From the NCBI GenBank assembly GCA_027487395.1, contig JAIYDR010000238.1, positions 1 through 41,679 of the forward strand: a DNA stretch of 41,679 bases. The letters run 5' to 3'. Of the stretch, positions 41,420 through 41,679 are shown in pieces; position 1 is the first letter of the stretch; the number at the start of each line of letters is the position of its first letter. Position numbers and translations under genes: made by a program. Source of the DNA: Rhodobacter sp. (GTDB lineage Bacteria; Pseudomonadota; Alphaproteobacteria; Rhodobacterales; Rhodobacteraceae). The notes below the pieces were generated by a model. It was not told the origin of the DNA, did not search any database, and saw only the letters and a list, made by a program, of their open reading frames with translations.

Positions 41420-41679
41420 GCGAAAACATTCGCCCTGCCGCAACGCTGGTGCTGTTGCGCCAAGGCCCGACGGGCCCGGAGGTGCTGATGGGTCTGCGCG
41501 GGGCGCAGGCGGTGTTCATGCCGTCGAAGTATGTGTTTCCCGGCGGTGGCGTCGATGCCGCTGACCATGCGGCGGGGCGGGTGGCGGGTCTGTCGGACCA
41601 GTGCCGTCATCGCCTGTCGCTGAACCTGCTGGAGGACTCCCCTGCCCCCGATGCGCTGGCCGCCGCAGGTCTGCGCGAA
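41416..41679 (+). CDS. NUDIX hydrolase, N-terminal part
   Basis: A partial gene that runs off the window; 88 codons are visible from a GTG start. 'RPAATLVLLRQGPTGPEVLM', then FMPSKYVFPGGGVDAADHAA is the N-terminal NUDIX segment with the Gly-rich turn before the Nudix box; the box itself lies beyond the end. It is coupled with DUF983. Relatives include acetyl-CoA/CoA pyrophosphatase-like and MBL-linked NUDIX proteins; the substrate is not known. Confidence 0.8.
   Translation, partial: MSENIRPAATLVLLRQGPTGPEVLMGLRGAQAVFMPSKYVFPGGGVDAADHAAGRVAGLSDQCRHRLSLNLLEDSPAPDALAAAGLRE

Overview
The window is GC-rich chromosomal DNA that reads as a member of the Rhodobacterales (Alphaproteobacteria). The evidence is an LH2-type puc antenna operon with PpsR/CrtJ-type promoter boxes, polyhydroxybutyrate genes, the small aa3 cytochrome oxidase subunit IV, and many short alphaproteobacterial families (DUF465, DUF2007, DUF3572, DUF983). 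It looks like a purple phototroph or an aerobic anoxygenic phototroph. The species cannot be named from the sequence alone. No tRNA, rRNA or CRISPR array was seen.

Layout. 1-3500: the end of ispE, a long-chain polyprenyl diphosphate synthase (ubiquinone side chain), DUF2007, a methyltransferase, DUF465 and a DMT exporter. 3500-7750: a phaB-phaA pair, a degenerate EAL protein and tag, bracketed by two inverted copies of a structured intergenic repeat. 7750-11570: Sua5/TsaC, then an acyl-CoA dehydrogenase with an MBL hydrolase. 11680-16850: cox subunit IV, a lipoprotein, azlCD, mobA, a mobB fusion, a GNAT protein and a GST. 17000-20100 (minus strand): pucB-pucA-pucC and a PucE-like gene, with tandem PpsR boxes, a structured leader, an intergenic stem-loop and a terminator. 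20460-24750: a three-gene carbohydrate-type operon (LDH2-type dehydrogenase, APH-type kinase, TIM-barrel isomerase), a truncated gene and an ISAs1-family insertion sequence. 24900-29040: a lactonase-like amidohydrolase, then an arsenic module (ArsR-ArsC fusion, GAPDH, ArsJ). 29037-32390: a GGDEF protein, an H-NOX-like protein and a DUF4153 membrane protein. 32500-36950: a small acidic protein, a GAF-like protein, an MttB-family methyltransferase, a HAD phosphatase and DUF3572. 37100-41679: PleD, an ECF sigma/anti-sigma/periplasmic sensor set with an EF-hand protein, DUF983 and the start of a NUDIX gene.

Points of most interest. (1) The LH2 alpha subunit has Phe44-Leu45 where the B850 type has Tyr-Tyr or Tyr-Trp, the pattern of blue-shifted B800-820 (LH3) antennae, plus a tail of about 50 residues. 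(2) The arsenic module starts with an ArsR-ArsC fusion whose DNA-binding half has no cysteine, under a palindrome that covers the start codon. (3) The H-NOX-like protein next to the GGDEF gene appears to lack the canonical heme His and the YxSxR motif. (4) A 216-244 bp structured repeat occurs twice in opposite orientation. (5) MobB is fused to a second, RNase H-like domain. (6) The insertion sequence has no target duplication and borders a decapitated gene, which suggests an IS-linked deletion.
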